Source of the DNA: Photobacterium carnosum
Lineage (GTDB): Bacteria > Pseudomonadota > Gammaproteobacteria > Enterobacterales > Vibrionaceae
Direction of reading: 5' to 3'
Length of the DNA stretch: 64,000 bases
Assembly: GCF_002849605.1 (NCBI RefSeq)
Contig: NZ_NPIB01000026.1
Location: 1-64,000, forward strand
Each line of letters opens with the position of its first letter. The stretch's first letter is position 1. The notes beneath the pieces are model-generated. The model searched no databases. It was not told the DNA's origin and saw only the letters and a list, made by a program, of their open reading frames with translations. Shown here one piece after another: positions 21,984 through 31,146 of this stretch. A program made the translations under genes and the position numbers.

Positions 21984-22895
21984 TTAGTAACCTCTTTTAA
22001 AATCAATGAGATAGTTAAGTTTTTGCTGTTGTTGAAAATGGAAGTAGTTGGCTTTAAATATCGTAAACACTTGTTCTGGGAAGCTTTCTGCTGCGATGTG
22101 TGGCGTAAGAGTGATCTTTGGGTGACGCCAGAATGGATGATCTGTTGTGAGCGGTTCTGTTTTGAAGACATCAATAAAAGCATGACAGAGATATTGTTGC
22201 TCAAGTGCAATTAATAGTCCTTTCTCATCCACGGCATTACCACGACCAACGTTAAAAAATAGCGCATTTTTGCAATGACTAAAGCGATCTTGATCAAAAA
22301 GATCATCGGTGTTTGTGGTCGCCGGTAAAATGGAAACGACATAGTCTGCTTGAGTAAGAGCAGTGTTTAAGGCTGTGATGGCATAGGTTTTCTGAAAATC
22401 CGCGCTGGCAGTGATACCGCTGCGGTTAACGCCAATGATATGGCAGCCAAACACCGCTCCAACTTTGGCTAAATGCTGGCCTATGGTGCCTGTGCCGATA
22501 ATCACCATGGTTTTACCCGCCATGGATTGATAAGGATGTGATTGCCAATGTGATTGCTGTTGTTGCAGTTTATAACGAGGAAAATGACGCTGGTGGTTGA
22601 GAATGTGACCCAAGATATACTCGGCGATCAGAGGGCCAAAGATCCCGCGAATATTGGTGAGTCGATAATCTTGTCTTATCTCGGGTTTAATGAGCGCGTC
22701 AATACCTGCATAAGTGGATTGTAGCCATTGTAAATGTGGATATTCAGCTAAATGAGGGGCGACTAAAGGCGGATCCGCAAGCAAGACGGTGGCTTGTTGT
22801 GGATCTTCGGTTATTTCCAGTTGTGGTAGCTGTGCGTTAGTCAGTAATTGTACATAACGCTGCTGTTGACGTGAGACGATCTTAACTTTGATCAT
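21984..22895 (-). CDS. D-isomer-specific 2-hydroxyacid dehydrogenase family protein
   Basis: A 303-aa NAD(P)-dependent oxidoreductase related to glyoxylate/hydroxypyruvate reductases. The Rossmann motif GTGTIGQHLAKVG lies near residue 145; the catalytic Arg is in FNVGRGNAVDE, the Glu in VFKTEPL and the His in TLTPHIAAES, so the triad is complete. The physiological substrate cannot be read from sequence. The ATG at 22895 has AGGA 6 nt upstream; an in-frame ATG at 22925 lacks one. It is divergent from yjaG. Confidence 0.88.
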   Translation of the reverse strand: MIKVKIVSRQQQRYVQLLTNAQLPQLEITEDPQQATVLLADPPLVAPHLAEYPHLQWLQSTYAGIDALIKPEIRQDYRLTNIRGIFGPLIAEYILGHILNHQRHFPRYKLQQQQSHWQSHPYQSMAGKTMVIIGTGTIGQHLAKVGAVFGCHIIGVNRSGITASADFQKTYAITALNTALTQADYVVSILPATTNTDDLFDQDRFSHCKNALFFNVGRGNAVDEKGLLIALEQQYLCHAFIDVFKTEPLTTDHPFWRHPKITLTPHIAAESFPEQVFTIFKANYFHFQQQQKLNYLIDFKRGY

Positions 22896-22962
22896 GCTTT
22901 TCCTTTTGTAGCCTTCGTTTATCAAGTAAACTTCAACCTAAATCACTACTGTAGATTATCCC

Positions 22963-23550
22963 ATGCTTAAGAATCCAATCCAGTTACGTTTAGAAAAATT
23001 AGAACCTTGGCAACATCTGACTTTTATGGTGTCGTTATGTGAGCGTATGTATCCTAACTATGCTTTTTTCTGTGCAGAAACACAGTTTACAGATGGCCAA
23101 CGTTACCGAGTGATCTTAGATAGTGTGTGGGAGATCCTCACGATTAAAAGTGCCAAAATTAACTTTGAAGGCCAGCTTGAAAAGTTGGAAGACATGGTAC
23201 CAAGTGAAAATGATTACGATCTGTATGCTGTACGTCCAGCGATTGATGCTTGTGTAGCACTTGCGGATCTTTTACATGCGATGTTAGATCGTGATCTGAT
23301 GCTGGAAACCGTGGTTAAGTTAAGTGCTTTATCTGCAGAAACCGTGGCGGATTTAGAGTCTGCGCAAACAGGCATTGAAATTACTAATGAAAATCAAAAA
23401 GAAAATGAAGCGGTATGTGCTGAGTGGGATACTCAGTGGGAAATTTTCCGTGCTTTAAAAGAAGCGGAAGGCCGTGATATTGATTTGATTAAAGACTTAC
23501 GTGCTGAATTGCGTGATGAGCCAATTAGTAATATAGGTATTGAATTGTAA
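22963..23550 (+). CDS. yjaG: YjaG family protein (DUF416)
   Basis: A 195-aa conserved protein colinear with E. coli YjaG (196 aa): QLRLEKLEPWQHLTFMVSLC at the start, CERMYPNYAFFC, PAIDACVALADLLHAM in the middle and WDTQWEIFRALKEAEGRDI near the end. The function is unknown. In E. coli yjaG precedes hupA; here brnQ and a CNNM gene lie between the two. Confidence 0.9.
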   Translation: MLKNPIQLRLEKLEPWQHLTFMVSLCERMYPNYAFFCAETQFTDGQRYRVILDSVWEILTIKSAKINFEGQLEKLEDMVPSENDYDLYAVRPAIDACVALADLLHAMLDRDLMLETVVKLSALSAETVADLESAQTGIEITNENQKENEAVCAEWDTQWEIFRALKEAEGRDIDLIKDLRAELRDEPISNIGIEL

Positions 23551-23571
23551 TTAGCCATTAAATGGTTAAAT

Positions 23572-23604
23572 AAAAAAAGAAGCCAATGGGCTTCTTTTTT
23601 TTTG
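23572..23604 (+). terminator. Rho-independent terminator after yjaG
   Basis: AAAAAAAGAAGCC is paired with GGGCTTCTTTTTTT over a 3-nt loop, followed by further T. Confidence 0.93.
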
Positions 23605-23912
23605 CCAGTGTTATTTTATTGTTCAATATGTTGCTTAATCATTATTTGAACTGTAATGAATAAGTGAGCTTAGTGACGTAATAACTAGACATTATAATTT
23701 TTATGTTAATTATTTGTTTAATTCGCATTAGTTGTTTATGCTATTTCTAAGTTTAAAAAGCAGTGAATATGACTGGTTATAGAGTGAACTTTACGCCATT
23801 CCACTTATTTTATTTTGGCTATTGTAATTGTAGCCCGTTGGCGTTTATAACATAACTATTGCGTAGCACGTAAGCTATGACATTCGTGGTCTGTTGGTTA
23901 GAAGGAGCAAGT
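23605..23912. other. Non-coding spacer before the brnQ leader peptide
   Basis: About 300 nt of AT-rich sequence between the yjaG terminator and the leader ORF. It presumably holds the brnQ promoter. I see no gene and no clear promoter pair worth naming. Confidence 0.4.
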
Positions 23913-24029
23913 ATGAAATATTCTATCGTAAACACTGTTGTATCTTGCTTCAGTCCTACAATTGTTGCTAATAGCAAATCAATAACTACTTCGCTCCTCC
24001 TGCTCTCTTTGAATCTTATTCAAGGCTGA
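23913..24029 (+). CDS. Candidate Leu-rich leader peptide of brnQ
   Basis: A 38-codon ORF with a good ribosome site (GAAGGAG at 23901-23907, 5 nt before ATG). Codons 28-36 read Leu-Leu-Leu-Leu-Ser-Leu-Asn-Leu-Ile, using CTC and CTG, which are uncommon in neighbouring genes; Val and Ile are also frequent earlier (IVNTVV). The stop lies inside the stem GCTGACAG / CTGTCAGC (24025-24055), and the brnQ start follows 107 nt later. This is the layout of an amino-acid-sensing leader peptide controlling branched-chain amino acid genes. No classical T-tract terminator is visible, so the mechanism could instead be Rho-dependent or translational. Not confirmed by homology. Confidence 0.6.
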   Translation: MKYSIVNTVVSCFSPTIVANSKSITTSLLLLSLNLIQG

Positions 24030-24066
24030 CAGGCCATACCCGTTTTTCTGTCAGCTTGTGAGCAAG
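24025..24066 (+). promoter_or_regulatory. Stem-loops overlapping the leader stop codon
   Basis: An 8-bp perfect stem GCTGACAG (24025-24032) / CTGTCAGC (24048-24055) contains the leader TGA, and is followed at once by CTTG-TGAG-CAAG (24055-24066). The leader's ribosome site AGGAGC (23903-23908) can also pair with GCTCCT in its Leu codons (23993-23998). These are candidates for ribosome-position-dependent switching. Confidence 0.5.
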
Positions 24067-24136
24067 TCGGCAGGATAAACCACTCTACATCCCGTCTCGC
24101 TTTCTCCAAGCTGCAAAGTAATTATCAAGGAATACT

Positions 24137-25441
24137 ATGTTAAGTACCCGTAATATCGCCGCCTTAGGCTTCATGACTTTTGCCATGTATTTAGGTGCTG
24201 GAAATTTAATTTTCCCGCCCTATTTAGGTTATCAGGCAGGGGATAATTTTCTCTCTGGTATGGCGGGTTTTTTATTAACGGGGGTCGGTTTACCTGCTAT
24301 AGCATTAGTGATTGTGGCTTGGGTGCGTGGCTCTGATAACTTAACCGCCGCGTTACCGAAACCGCTAGCAACAGGATTTTGGGTGATGCTGTTTATCGTA
24401 ATTGGCCCTGCTTTTATTATTCCTCGTACTATTACTGTTGCGTATCAATTTAGCTTGGCACCGTTTATTGGCGATAGTGGCTTAGTTCCATTTTCTATTG
24501 TGTTCTGTTTAGCGGCAATTTTATTTTCGTTATATCCGGCTAAGTTAGTCGATACCTTAGGTAAGTGGCTGACACCTGTGCTGTTGACGATTTTAACCAT
24601 TATGGCGATAGTCGCACTATTGTACCCATCAGGTCAGGTTGAAGTGCCATCAGGACCTTATGTGACGGACGCGATGGCTGAAGGTATGACGCAAGGTTAT
24701 ATGACGATGGATGCCTTGGGTTCAATTGGTTTTGGTTGGGTGATTTTCAGAGCAATTGAAAGTATGGGGGTTAAGTGTCCTAAAGCTATCGCGAAATATA
24801 CTTTTATTGCCGCAATTATGTATGCAACAGCAATGGCTCTAGTGTATTTATCGCTGGCATATATTGGCGTGACCAGTGCTAATTTAGGGACTGATTTCTC
24901 AAATGGTGGCGAAATTCTTACTGCCTTTACGCATGCTCATTTTGGTGCTTTTGGTACTATGATTTTGGGTGTAGTGTTGGTACTAGCGTGTTTGACTACC
25001 GCGATTGGAGTGACAACCGCAGGCAGTGAATTTTACAGCCGTAGCTTTAGTAAAGTAACTTACCCTAAAAGTGTCTGGGTGATCATGGTGCTATCAGGTT
25101 TGATTGCTAATGTTGGTTTAGCGCAGTTATTAGAGGTGACATTACCGGTTGTGGTAGCACTGCACCCTATTGCGATTGCGTTGTTAATGATTGCACCATT
25201 GCGTCACCAATTATCGCAAACTGCGGTATTAACCGTTATGGCAACGGCGGCGGTATTTGGTTGTATTGATGCGGCTCATATTCTTGGCGTGATGCCAACA
25301 GCGGTTGATAACGCTTTAACTGCGCATTTACCGTTATATCATTATTATGCTGGCTGGATCTTACCAACGGTAGTGGTATTGGTGGTTGGTTGGACTGTTA
25401 GTCGCATGAGTGGCTATAGTTATTGCGTGGATAATAATTAA
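24137..25441 (+). CDS. brnQ: Branched-chain amino acid transport system II carrier (LIVCS family)
   Basis: BrnQ is a Na+/H+-coupled importer of Leu, Ile and Val in the inner membrane. The 434-aa product (E. coli 439) is hydrophobic throughout with about 12 predicted transmembrane segments and begins with the family signature GFMTFAMYLGAGNLIFPP; VGPAFIIPRT-like IGPAFIIPRT lies near residue 98. A 38-codon Leu-rich leader ORF upstream suggests control by branched-chain amino acid supply. Confidence 0.95.
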   Translation: MLSTRNIAALGFMTFAMYLGAGNLIFPPYLGYQAGDNFLSGMAGFLLTGVGLPAIALVIVAWVRGSDNLTAALPKPLATGFWVMLFIVIGPAFIIPRTITVAYQFSLAPFIGDSGLVPFSIVFCLAAILFSLYPAKLVDTLGKWLTPVLLTILTIMAIVALLYPSGQVEVPSGPYVTDAMAEGMTQGYMTMDALGSIGFGWVIFRAIESMGVKCPKAIAKYTFIAAIMYATAMALVYLSLAYIGVTSANLGTDFSNGGEILTAFTHAHFGAFGTMILGVVLVLACLTTAIGVTTAGSEFYSRSFSKVTYPKSVWVIMVLSGLIANVGLAQLLEVTLPVVVALHPIAIALLMIAPLRHQLSQTAVLTVMATAAVFGCIDAAHILGVMPTAVDNALTAHLPLYHYYAGWILPTVVVLVVGWTVSRMSGYSYCVDNN

Positions 25442-25489
25442 TCTATAAATCGTGATTATCGATTGCGGTTATAATGAAATAACAACAAT

Positions 25490-25518
25490 AAAAAAGGGAC
25501 CGTAATGGTCCCTTTTTT
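25490..25518. terminator. Bidirectional terminator between brnQ and the CNNM gene
   Basis: AAAAAGGGACC paired with GGTCCCTTTTT over a 5-nt loop, with A and T tracts on both sides; it serves the two convergent genes. Confidence 0.92.
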
Positions 25519-25542
25519 TGTGGCTAGTATTAATGATGTTGA

Positions 25543-26601
25543 TTACATATCATCATCATTATTTTCAATCATCTTATGTTTTTTCTTCCACTTGTCCCAA
25601 CGTTGATAAGCCAGTTGCTGCATGTCAGTATTTTTATCGGCTTCATCAACAATTTCTTCGCCGACTAAACTTTCAAAAATATCTTCCAGTGTTACAAGGC
25701 CTTGCACAGTACCGTATTCATCAACGATAAGGATTAACTGTGAACGCTCTTTCATTAAGCGCTCAAATGCTTTTGGGACACTAACATTATTCATGATCAC
25801 GGGTAAGGGACGCATTAGTGATCCCAGTTCTTGACCACCTTTACCCGCTTGGCTTTCTGCAAACAGTTCTAAGCGGTGGACGAAGCCGACGATGTTATCA
25901 CTTTGTTCGTTGAATATTAACGGACGAGAGAAGGGACTGCTTTTATATTTGTCTAAAAATTCGTTGATGGTTTGCTCGGCATTGACGCGGAATAATACCG
26001 GACGTGGGGTCATTATCTTGGTGACGCTAACATCTTTAAATTGTAGCAGGTTGGTTAGGATTTTAGACTCACCAGCACCCAATTCGCCTGATTCATGGGC
26101 TAGCATCGCCATCGCTGATAATTCATCACGTAGTTTGGGTTGGACATGACCATGAGCAAGACGACGGGTTATTTGTTCCGAAACCCATACTAATGGCATT
26201 AATAAGATCACCATCCAACGTAATATTATGGCACTGGTTGGCGCTAATTGACGCCAGTAAGTTGCACCGATTGTTTTTGGAATAATTTCTGACAGTAATA
26301 AAATACCAACGGTCAATGCGCCTGAGAATACTCCCAACCACTCACTACCAAAGACGACGGTTGCTTGTGCGCCTGCTGTTGCTGCACCGACGGTATGAGC
26401 GACAGTATTTAGGGTTAGAATTGAGGCTAAGGGTCGATCTATATTATTTTTGAGTGCGGCAAGTTTAGCTGCTGAGGGGTGGTTTTGTTGACGTAAAGTG
26501 CCGATATATCCCGGCGAAATACTCAATAAAACCGCTTCTAAAACGGAACAAATAAACGACACCCCTATTGCTACAGAGATGTAAATCGTAAGCAGTACCA
26601 T
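25543..26601 (-). CDS. CNNM transmembrane domain protein with CBS pair (CorB/CorC-type)
   Basis: A 352-aa membrane protein: DUF21/CNNM domain with three or four hydrophobic segments (residues about 1-30, 60-110, 120-140; SFICSVLEAVLLSI, LLSEIIPKTIGA), then two CBS modules (MTPRPVLFRV start near 197 and the VDEYGTVQGLVTLEDIFE motif near 294-311). It lacks the C-terminal CorC_HlyC domain and ends in an acidic/basic tail. Members are linked to divalent cation (Mg2+, Co2+) efflux or resistance; the exact substrate is not known from sequence. Confidence 0.87.
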   Translation of the reverse strand: MVLLTIYISVAIGVSFICSVLEAVLLSISPGYIGTLRQQNHPSAAKLAALKNNIDRPLASILTLNTVAHTVGAATAGAQATVVFGSEWLGVFSGALTVGILLLSEIIPKTIGATYWRQLAPTSAIILRWMVILLMPLVWVSEQITRRLAHGHVQPKLRDELSAMAMLAHESGELGAGESKILTNLLQFKDVSVTKIMTPRPVLFRVNAEQTINEFLDKYKSSPFSRPLIFNEQSDNIVGFVHRLELFAESQAGKGGQELGSLMRPLPVIMNNVSVPKAFERLMKERSQLILIVDEYGTVQGLVTLEDIFESLVGEEIVDEADKNTDMQQLAYQRWDKWKKKHKMIENNDDDM

Positions 26602-26829
26602 ATCAACCTGTCAATTAATCAGCGAATTTCGGCTATATTAATCGGGGCTAGTGGAAATAAAAACAACTCTTTTTTGAATGTTATTAGTAACATTTTGTGA
26701 ACTTTAGCTCAGTTTATGGTTAAAGAGTCTCCATTTAGACAGATAAAAGCCGACAAACCTTTGCCACATGGGCTTCTTTTGAATTAGAGTTGGACAGTAT
26801 TAAGCCCAAAACCTTAGAAGGGAAACCTA

Positions 26830-27102
26830 ATGAACAAGACCCAACTGATTGACCTGATCGCAGAAAAAGCAGACTTGTCTAAAGCACAAGCAAAATTAGC
26901 ATTGGAAGCTACTCTTGAAGGCGTTACTGATGCGCTTAAAGATGGTGACCAGGTTCAACTAATTGGCTTTGGTACATTTAAAGTGAATCATCGTGCAGCA
27001 CGCATTGGCCGTAATCCACAAACAGGTGCGGAAATTCAAATTGCTGCGGCTAACGTACCTGCGTTCGTTTCGGGCAAGGCACTTAAAGACGCGTTAAAGT
27101 AA
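26830..27102 (+). CDS. hupA: DNA-binding protein HU-alpha
   Basis: HU is a small nucleoid protein that bends DNA. The 90-aa product starts [18 protein letters not shown], and the DNA-binding arm [20 protein letters not shown] is intact (residues about 60-79). An AGAAGGG ribosome site lies just upstream. The yjaG...hupA-yjaH order echoes E. coli. Confidence 0.97.
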   Translation: MNKTQLIDLIAEKADLSKAQAKLALEATLEGVTDALKDGDQVQLIGFGTFKVNHRAARIGRNPQTGAEIQIAAANVPAFVSGKALKDALK

Positions 27103-27110
27103 TTGAAAAT

Positions 27111-27144
27111 AGCGCCAGTTTGCATTAGCGGCTGGCGTTTTTTT
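27111..27144 (+). terminator. Terminator after hupA
   Basis: GCGCCAG / CTGGCGT with a 12-nt loop, followed by eight T. The T run abuts the ATG of the next ORF at 27146, so that ORF would have almost no leader. Confidence 0.8.
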
Positions 27145-27145
27145 T

Positions 27146-27820
27146 ATGACACGTATAACGCTTTCTCTGGCGGTTGTATTTTTACTTACAGGCTGTGCGG
27201 CAAGCGACATGGCTGAAAATGCAGTAATTACGCCAAAAACTATCACTGTTGCTCAAATGGCAACTGATGGTCCTCATTTTTATTGGTATACCTTCCGTCC
27301 TAATCTACCTATAAAGCTCAGTGAGCGTGTTTTTACCTCAACTCAAGGGCAATATCAGGCTAACTATCGTTGGCGTTCAGGACGGCTGTTTGAGCTCTAT
27401 CAACAGGGTCAGCAACATATCGATGGTTCTCTGGTTCCATTCCAATTGCAATTACGATTTGATAGCCACGGTTTAGCGGTGTTTCAGCGTTATCAGCAAG
27501 GGAAAAATATCATTCCACTAACTAACGCTAAAATTGACAAATTACGTCAGCAAGCGAAAGTACTGGCAGCCACCGTCGAACAACTGTCTGATCATCAGCA
27601 AACGTGGGTTCAAGGGCATTGGTAACAACAGCAGTTTATTCCTTGTCAGCAACAACAGCCGGTAGAGGTGATTGCTCAATCCACCGCTGATAAATTATCG
27701 GGTCAGGGGTATATGGCGGTAAATGGTAAGTTACAACAGCAGCAATTGGTGGTTGATGATGTGTTATTGCAACGCCAACAGCAACAGTGTTTGGTGGCAC
27801 CCAATTTATTGAAAGACTGA
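27146..27820 (+). pseudogene. YjaH-like DUF1481 lipoprotein interrupted by an in-frame stop
   Basis: The reading frame spans 225 codons, close to the about 230-aa E. coli YjaH, but codon 160 is TAA (27623-27625); translation in the same frame then continues for 64 codons to a TGA at 27818-27820 with no shift. The N-terminus is a lipoprotein signal (TLSLAVVFLLTGC, lipobox LTGC at residues 14-17). The distal part is Gln-rich (QQQQ runs). The stop is followed by CAA, and a CAA-to-TAA transition would explain it. The first 159 codons may still be made as a truncated lipoprotein. No ribosome site is visible before the ATG. Identification as DUF1481 rests on position after hupA plus general layout; moderate. 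Confidence 0.7.
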
Positions 27821-27856
27821 TTCGCAACAATACTGGTTGATGAATAATATTAGTTA

Positions 27857-27889
27857 TAAAAAAACGCGCCTTGAGAGCGCGTTTTTTAG
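27857..27889. terminator. Bidirectional terminator between yjaH-like gene and purD
   Basis: AAAAAACGCGC paired with GCGCGTTTTTT over a 7-nt loop; T tracts exist in both directions, fitting the convergent genes. Confidence 0.9.
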
Positions 27890-27905
27890 AATTGAAGTAT
27901 GGGGT

Positions 27906-29192
27906 TTATTGTTCGCGAGCAATGGCACGATAACCAATATCATCACGATGGAACATGCCATTCCATGAGATTTGCTGTGCTAACGCATAAGCACGTTGCT
28001 GAGCGGCTAGAACTGTATCACCCATCGCCGTGGCACATAATACTCGCCCACCGTTAGTCACTACATCACCGTGAGCATTATTGGTTGTACCTGCATGAAA
28101 GATTTTCTCTCCCGCTCGCTCTTGCTGAGGTAAGCCGCGAATAATATCGCCTTTTTGATAATCAGCAGGATAGCCGCCAGCGGCTAGTACGATCCCAATA
28201 GCCGCGCGTGGATCCCATTTTGATTCAACACTATCAAGTTTGCCATCAATTGCCGCTAAACAAAGCTCAACTAAATCAGACTGCATCCGTAGCATAATCG
28301 GTTGGGTCTCAGGATCACCAAAACGGCAGTTGTATTCAATCACTTTCGGGGTGCCGTCAGCCATTACCATTAAGCCCGCATAAAGAAAACCTGTGTAAGG
28401 TGCACCTTCTGCTGCCATACCTTCAACTGTCGGGTAAATCACTTCTTTCATTACGCGATCATGAATTTCCTGCGTAACAACGGGCGCTGGTGAGTAAGCG
28501 CCCATGCCGCCAGTGTTTGGGCCTGTGTCGGCATTACCGACACGCTTATGATCTTGGCTGGTGGCCATTGGCAATACATTCTTACCATCGACCATGACGA
28601 TAAAGCTAGCTTCTTCGCCATCAAGGAACTCTTCAATAACGACCCGATGTCCCGCTTCACCAAAGGCATTGCCTGCAAGCATATCGCGGACGGCAGCTTC
28701 TGCTTCTTGTTCTGTCATGGCGACAATCACGCCTTTACCTGCGGCTAAGCCATCGGCTTTAACTACAATTGGTGCGCCTTTTTGTTTTAGGTAAGCCAAG
28801 GCGGGTTCGATTTCAGTAAAGTTTTGGTAATCAGCGGTTGGAATGTTGTGGCGAGCTAAAAAATCTTTAGTGAACGCTTTAGAACCTTCAAGTTGCGCAG
28901 CGGCTTGAGTCGGGCCAAAAATGGCTAATCCAGCAGTACGAAAGGCATCAACAACACCAAGAACGAGTGGAACTTCGGGGCCAACAATCGTCAGTTCAAT
29001 GTGGTTGTTCTGCGCAAACTCAACTAAACCCGTAATATTCTCAACGCTAATATCGATATTTTCTAATGTAGGTTCAAGAGCAGTACCAGCATTACCTGGG
29101 GCAATAAATATTTTTTCAACATCAGGGTTTTGTGCCACTTTCCAACCCAGTGCATGTTCACGGCCGCCATTACCAATAATTAGTACTTTCAT
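27906..29192 (-). CDS. purD: Phosphoribosylamine-glycine ligase (GAR synthetase)
   Basis: PurD joins glycine to phosphoribosylamine with ATP, step 2 of purine synthesis. The 428-aa product (E. coli 429) has MKVLIIGNGGREHALGWK at the N-terminus, the ATP-grasp domain with VKADGLAAGKGVIVA, and FNCRFGDPETQ-type YNCRFGDPETQPIM. ATG codons at 29195 and 29192 are adjacent; AGGG spacing favours 29192. It is downstream of purH in the same operon under PurR control. Confidence 0.97.
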   Translation of the reverse strand: MKVLIIGNGGREHALGWKVAQNPDVEKIFIAPGNAGTALEPTLENIDISVENITGLVEFAQNNHIELTIVGPEVPLVLGVVDAFRTAGLAIFGPTQAAAQLEGSKAFTKDFLARHNIPTADYQNFTEIEPALAYLKQKGAPIVVKADGLAAGKGVIVAMTEQEAEAAVRDMLAGNAFGEAGHRVVIEEFLDGEEASFIVMVDGKNVLPMATSQDHKRVGNADTGPNTGGMGAYSPAPVVTQEIHDRVMKEVIYPTVEGMAAEGAPYTGFLYAGLMVMADGTPKVIEYNCRFGDPETQPIMLRMQSDLVELCLAAIDGKLDSVESKWDPRAAIGIVLAAGGYPADYQKGDIIRGLPQQERAGEKIFHAGTTNNAHGDVVTNGGRVLCATAMGDTVLAAQQRAYALAQQISWNGMFHRDDIGYRAIAREQ

Positions 29193-29273
29193 CATTTTCC
29201 CTTTGAGTGCTGCGCTAAAATTAAACGTTAAGAATGTTGTCGTTGATGAGGTGCTACGGTATTACATTAACGT

Positions 29274-29311
29274 AATATATTCAGACCCTTGATTGAGAAT
29301 CTGAATATATT
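29274..29311 (-). other. purH-purD intergenic stem-loop
   Basis: A perfect 12-bp inverted repeat AATATATTCAGA / TCTGAATATATT with a 14-nt loop lies between the purH stop and the purD start. Neither strand has a T tract right after the stem, so it is more likely an mRNA processing or stability element than a terminator. Confidence 0.55.
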
Positions 29312-29327
29312 TATTGGTTACAAAGTA

Positions 29328-30920
29328 TTAATGGCGGAAGTGACGCATGCCCGTAAAGACCATTGCCATGCCATGTTCATCTGCTGCGGTAATTACTTCA
29401 TCATCACGCATAGAGCCGCCCGGTTGAATCACACAAGTAATACCCGCTGCTGCGGCGGCGTCAATACCATCACGGAACGGAAAGAAAGCATCGGATGCCA
29501 TCACGCTACCCGCGACTTCTAGATTTTCATCGGCGGCTTTAATACCCGCAATTTTAGCTGAATACACGCGGCTCATTTGACCTGCGCCGACACCAATTGT
29601 CATATTGCCTTTTGCATATACAATCGCGTTAGATTTAACGTATTTAGCTACTTTCCAGCAGAAGAGAGCATCACGTAACTCATCCGCCGTTGGTTGGCGT
29701 TGTGATACCACCGTTAGATCGTCTTGCGATACCATGCCTTGATCGCGATCTTGAACCAGTAAACCACCGTTAACGCGCTTAATATCAAAGCCTGTGGTTT
29801 TGGTTGACCATTCGCCACACTCAAGTAAACGCAGGTTTTTCTTGGCTGCGATAATCGCAGTCGCTTGGGCTGATATTTTCGGTGCAATGATCACTTCAAC
29901 AAATTGACGATCAACAATCGCTTGTGCGGTTGCCGCGTCAAGTTCGCGGTTGAACGCAATAATGCCGCCAAAGGCAGAGGTTGGATCGGTTTTATAAGCA
30001 CGATCGTAAGCTTCAAATAAGTTATCACCTAAAGCCACCCCACATGGATTGGCGTGTTTTACAATCACACAAGCGGGAAGATCGAATTCTTTGACACACT
30101 CAAGTGCCGCGTCAGTATCGGCAATATTATTGTATGACAGTGCTTTGCCTTGCAGTTGCGTTGCGGTTGCTACTGAGGCTTCTTGTGGATGTGCTTCAAC
30201 ATAGAATGCGGCTGTTTGGTGGCTGTTTTCACCGTAGCGCATGTCTTGTTTTTTCTCGAACTGTTGATTGAAAGTGCGGGGGAATGTTGACTCTTGGTCA
30301 CCTTCTTTGTTATCGCCGTAAGAAGGCACCATCGTACCGAAGTAGTTAGCAATCATACCATCGTAGGCGGCAGTATGCTCAAACGCAACAATGGCTAAAT
30401 CAAAGCGAGTAGCATGGCTTAGTGAACCATCATTGGCGCTCATTTCTGTAAGAACACGATCATAATCATCAACATTAACCACAATTGTGACATCTTTATG
30501 GTTTTTAGCGGCTGAGCGCACCATGGTTGGCCCGCCAATATCAATATTTTCGACCGCATCTTCTAAACTGCAATTTGGGTTAGCAACAGTTTCAGCAAAC
30601 GGATAGAGGTTAACGACCACCATATCAATCGGATTAATACCGTGTTGTGCCATGATTACGTCATCAATACCACGACGGCCTAAAACGCCACCGTGTACTT
30701 TTGGGTGAAGGGTTTTGACGCGACCATCCATCATTTCAGGAAAACCGGTGTAGTCAGAAACTTCAGTGACTTGAATGTTTTGTTCTGCAAGTAAACGAGC
30801 GGTACCACCCGTAGATAAAATTTCTACACCACGGTTGGCGAGGGCATGAGCGAATTCAACAATACCAGTTTTGTCGGATACGCTAAGCAGCGCACGGCGA
30901 ATAGGACGAACGTTTTCCAT
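29328..30920 (-). CDS. purH: Bifunctional AICAR formyltransferase / IMP cyclohydrolase
   Basis: PurH performs the last two steps of IMP synthesis. The 530-aa product (E. coli 529) has the N-terminal cyclohydrolase domain ([45 protein letters not shown]) and the C-terminal formyltransferase domain with the catalytic [10 protein letters not shown]. The start at 30920 aligns with E. coli; an ATG at 30929 is also in frame. It is the first gene of purHD, and the promoter overlaps a PurR box. Confidence 0.97.
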   Translation of the reverse strand: MENVRPIRRALLSVSDKTGIVEFAHALANRGVEILSTGGTARLLAEQNIQVTEVSDYTGFPEMMDGRVKTLHPKVHGGVLGRRGIDDVIMAQHGINPIDMVVVNLYPFAETVANPNCSLEDAVENIDIGGPTMVRSAAKNHKDVTIVVNVDDYDRVLTEMSANDGSLSHATRFDLAIVAFEHTAAYDGMIANYFGTMVPSYGDNKEGDQESTFPRTFNQQFEKKQDMRYGENSHQTAAFYVEAHPQEASVATATQLQGKALSYNNIADTDAALECVKEFDLPACVIVKHANPCGVALGDNLFEAYDRAYKTDPTSAFGGIIAFNRELDAATAQAIVDRQFVEVIIAPKISAQATAIIAAKKNLRLLECGEWSTKTTGFDIKRVNGGLLVQDRDQGMVSQDDLTVVSQRQPTADELRDALFCWKVAKYVKSNAIVYAKGNMTIGVGAGQMSRVYSAKIAGIKAADENLEVAGSVMASDAFFPFRDGIDAAAAAGITCVIQPGGSMRDDEVITAADEHGMAMVFTGMRHFRH

Positions 30921-31061
30921 TGCTACCATCTCTCTAATACACAGTGAATAGGATATTTTTCAATACCAATCCGCAGGGATTAGATTGGCGTTGAGAAATA
31001 TCCTCGGCTAAAATCGAGCAAAGCTAAGAATTAGTAAACGATATGTATCAATCTGATGCCT

Positions 31062-31089
31062 ATTCTACATGAATATTGCTATTGCGCAA
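31062..31089 (-). promoter_or_regulatory. purH: purHD promoter
   Basis: On the minus strand, -35 TTGCGC (complement of 31084-31089) and -10 TAGAAT (complement of 31062-31067) are separated by 16 nt. The -35 is part of the PurR box, so bound repressor would block polymerase. Confidence 0.7.
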
Positions 31090-31099
31090 ACGTTTGCTA
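31084..31099. promoter_or_regulatory. PurR operator
   Basis: GCGCAAACGTTTGCTA matches the E. coli PurR consensus ACGCAAACGTTTGCGT at 13 of 16 positions including the complete CGCAAACGTTTGC core. It lies upstream of purHD (minus) and 48 nt before zntR (plus). Confidence 0.85.
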
Positions 31100-31146
31100 T
31101 TTGAGTGTGATCACTGAAATATTGAGTTACTCGAAAGGACGTTTAA

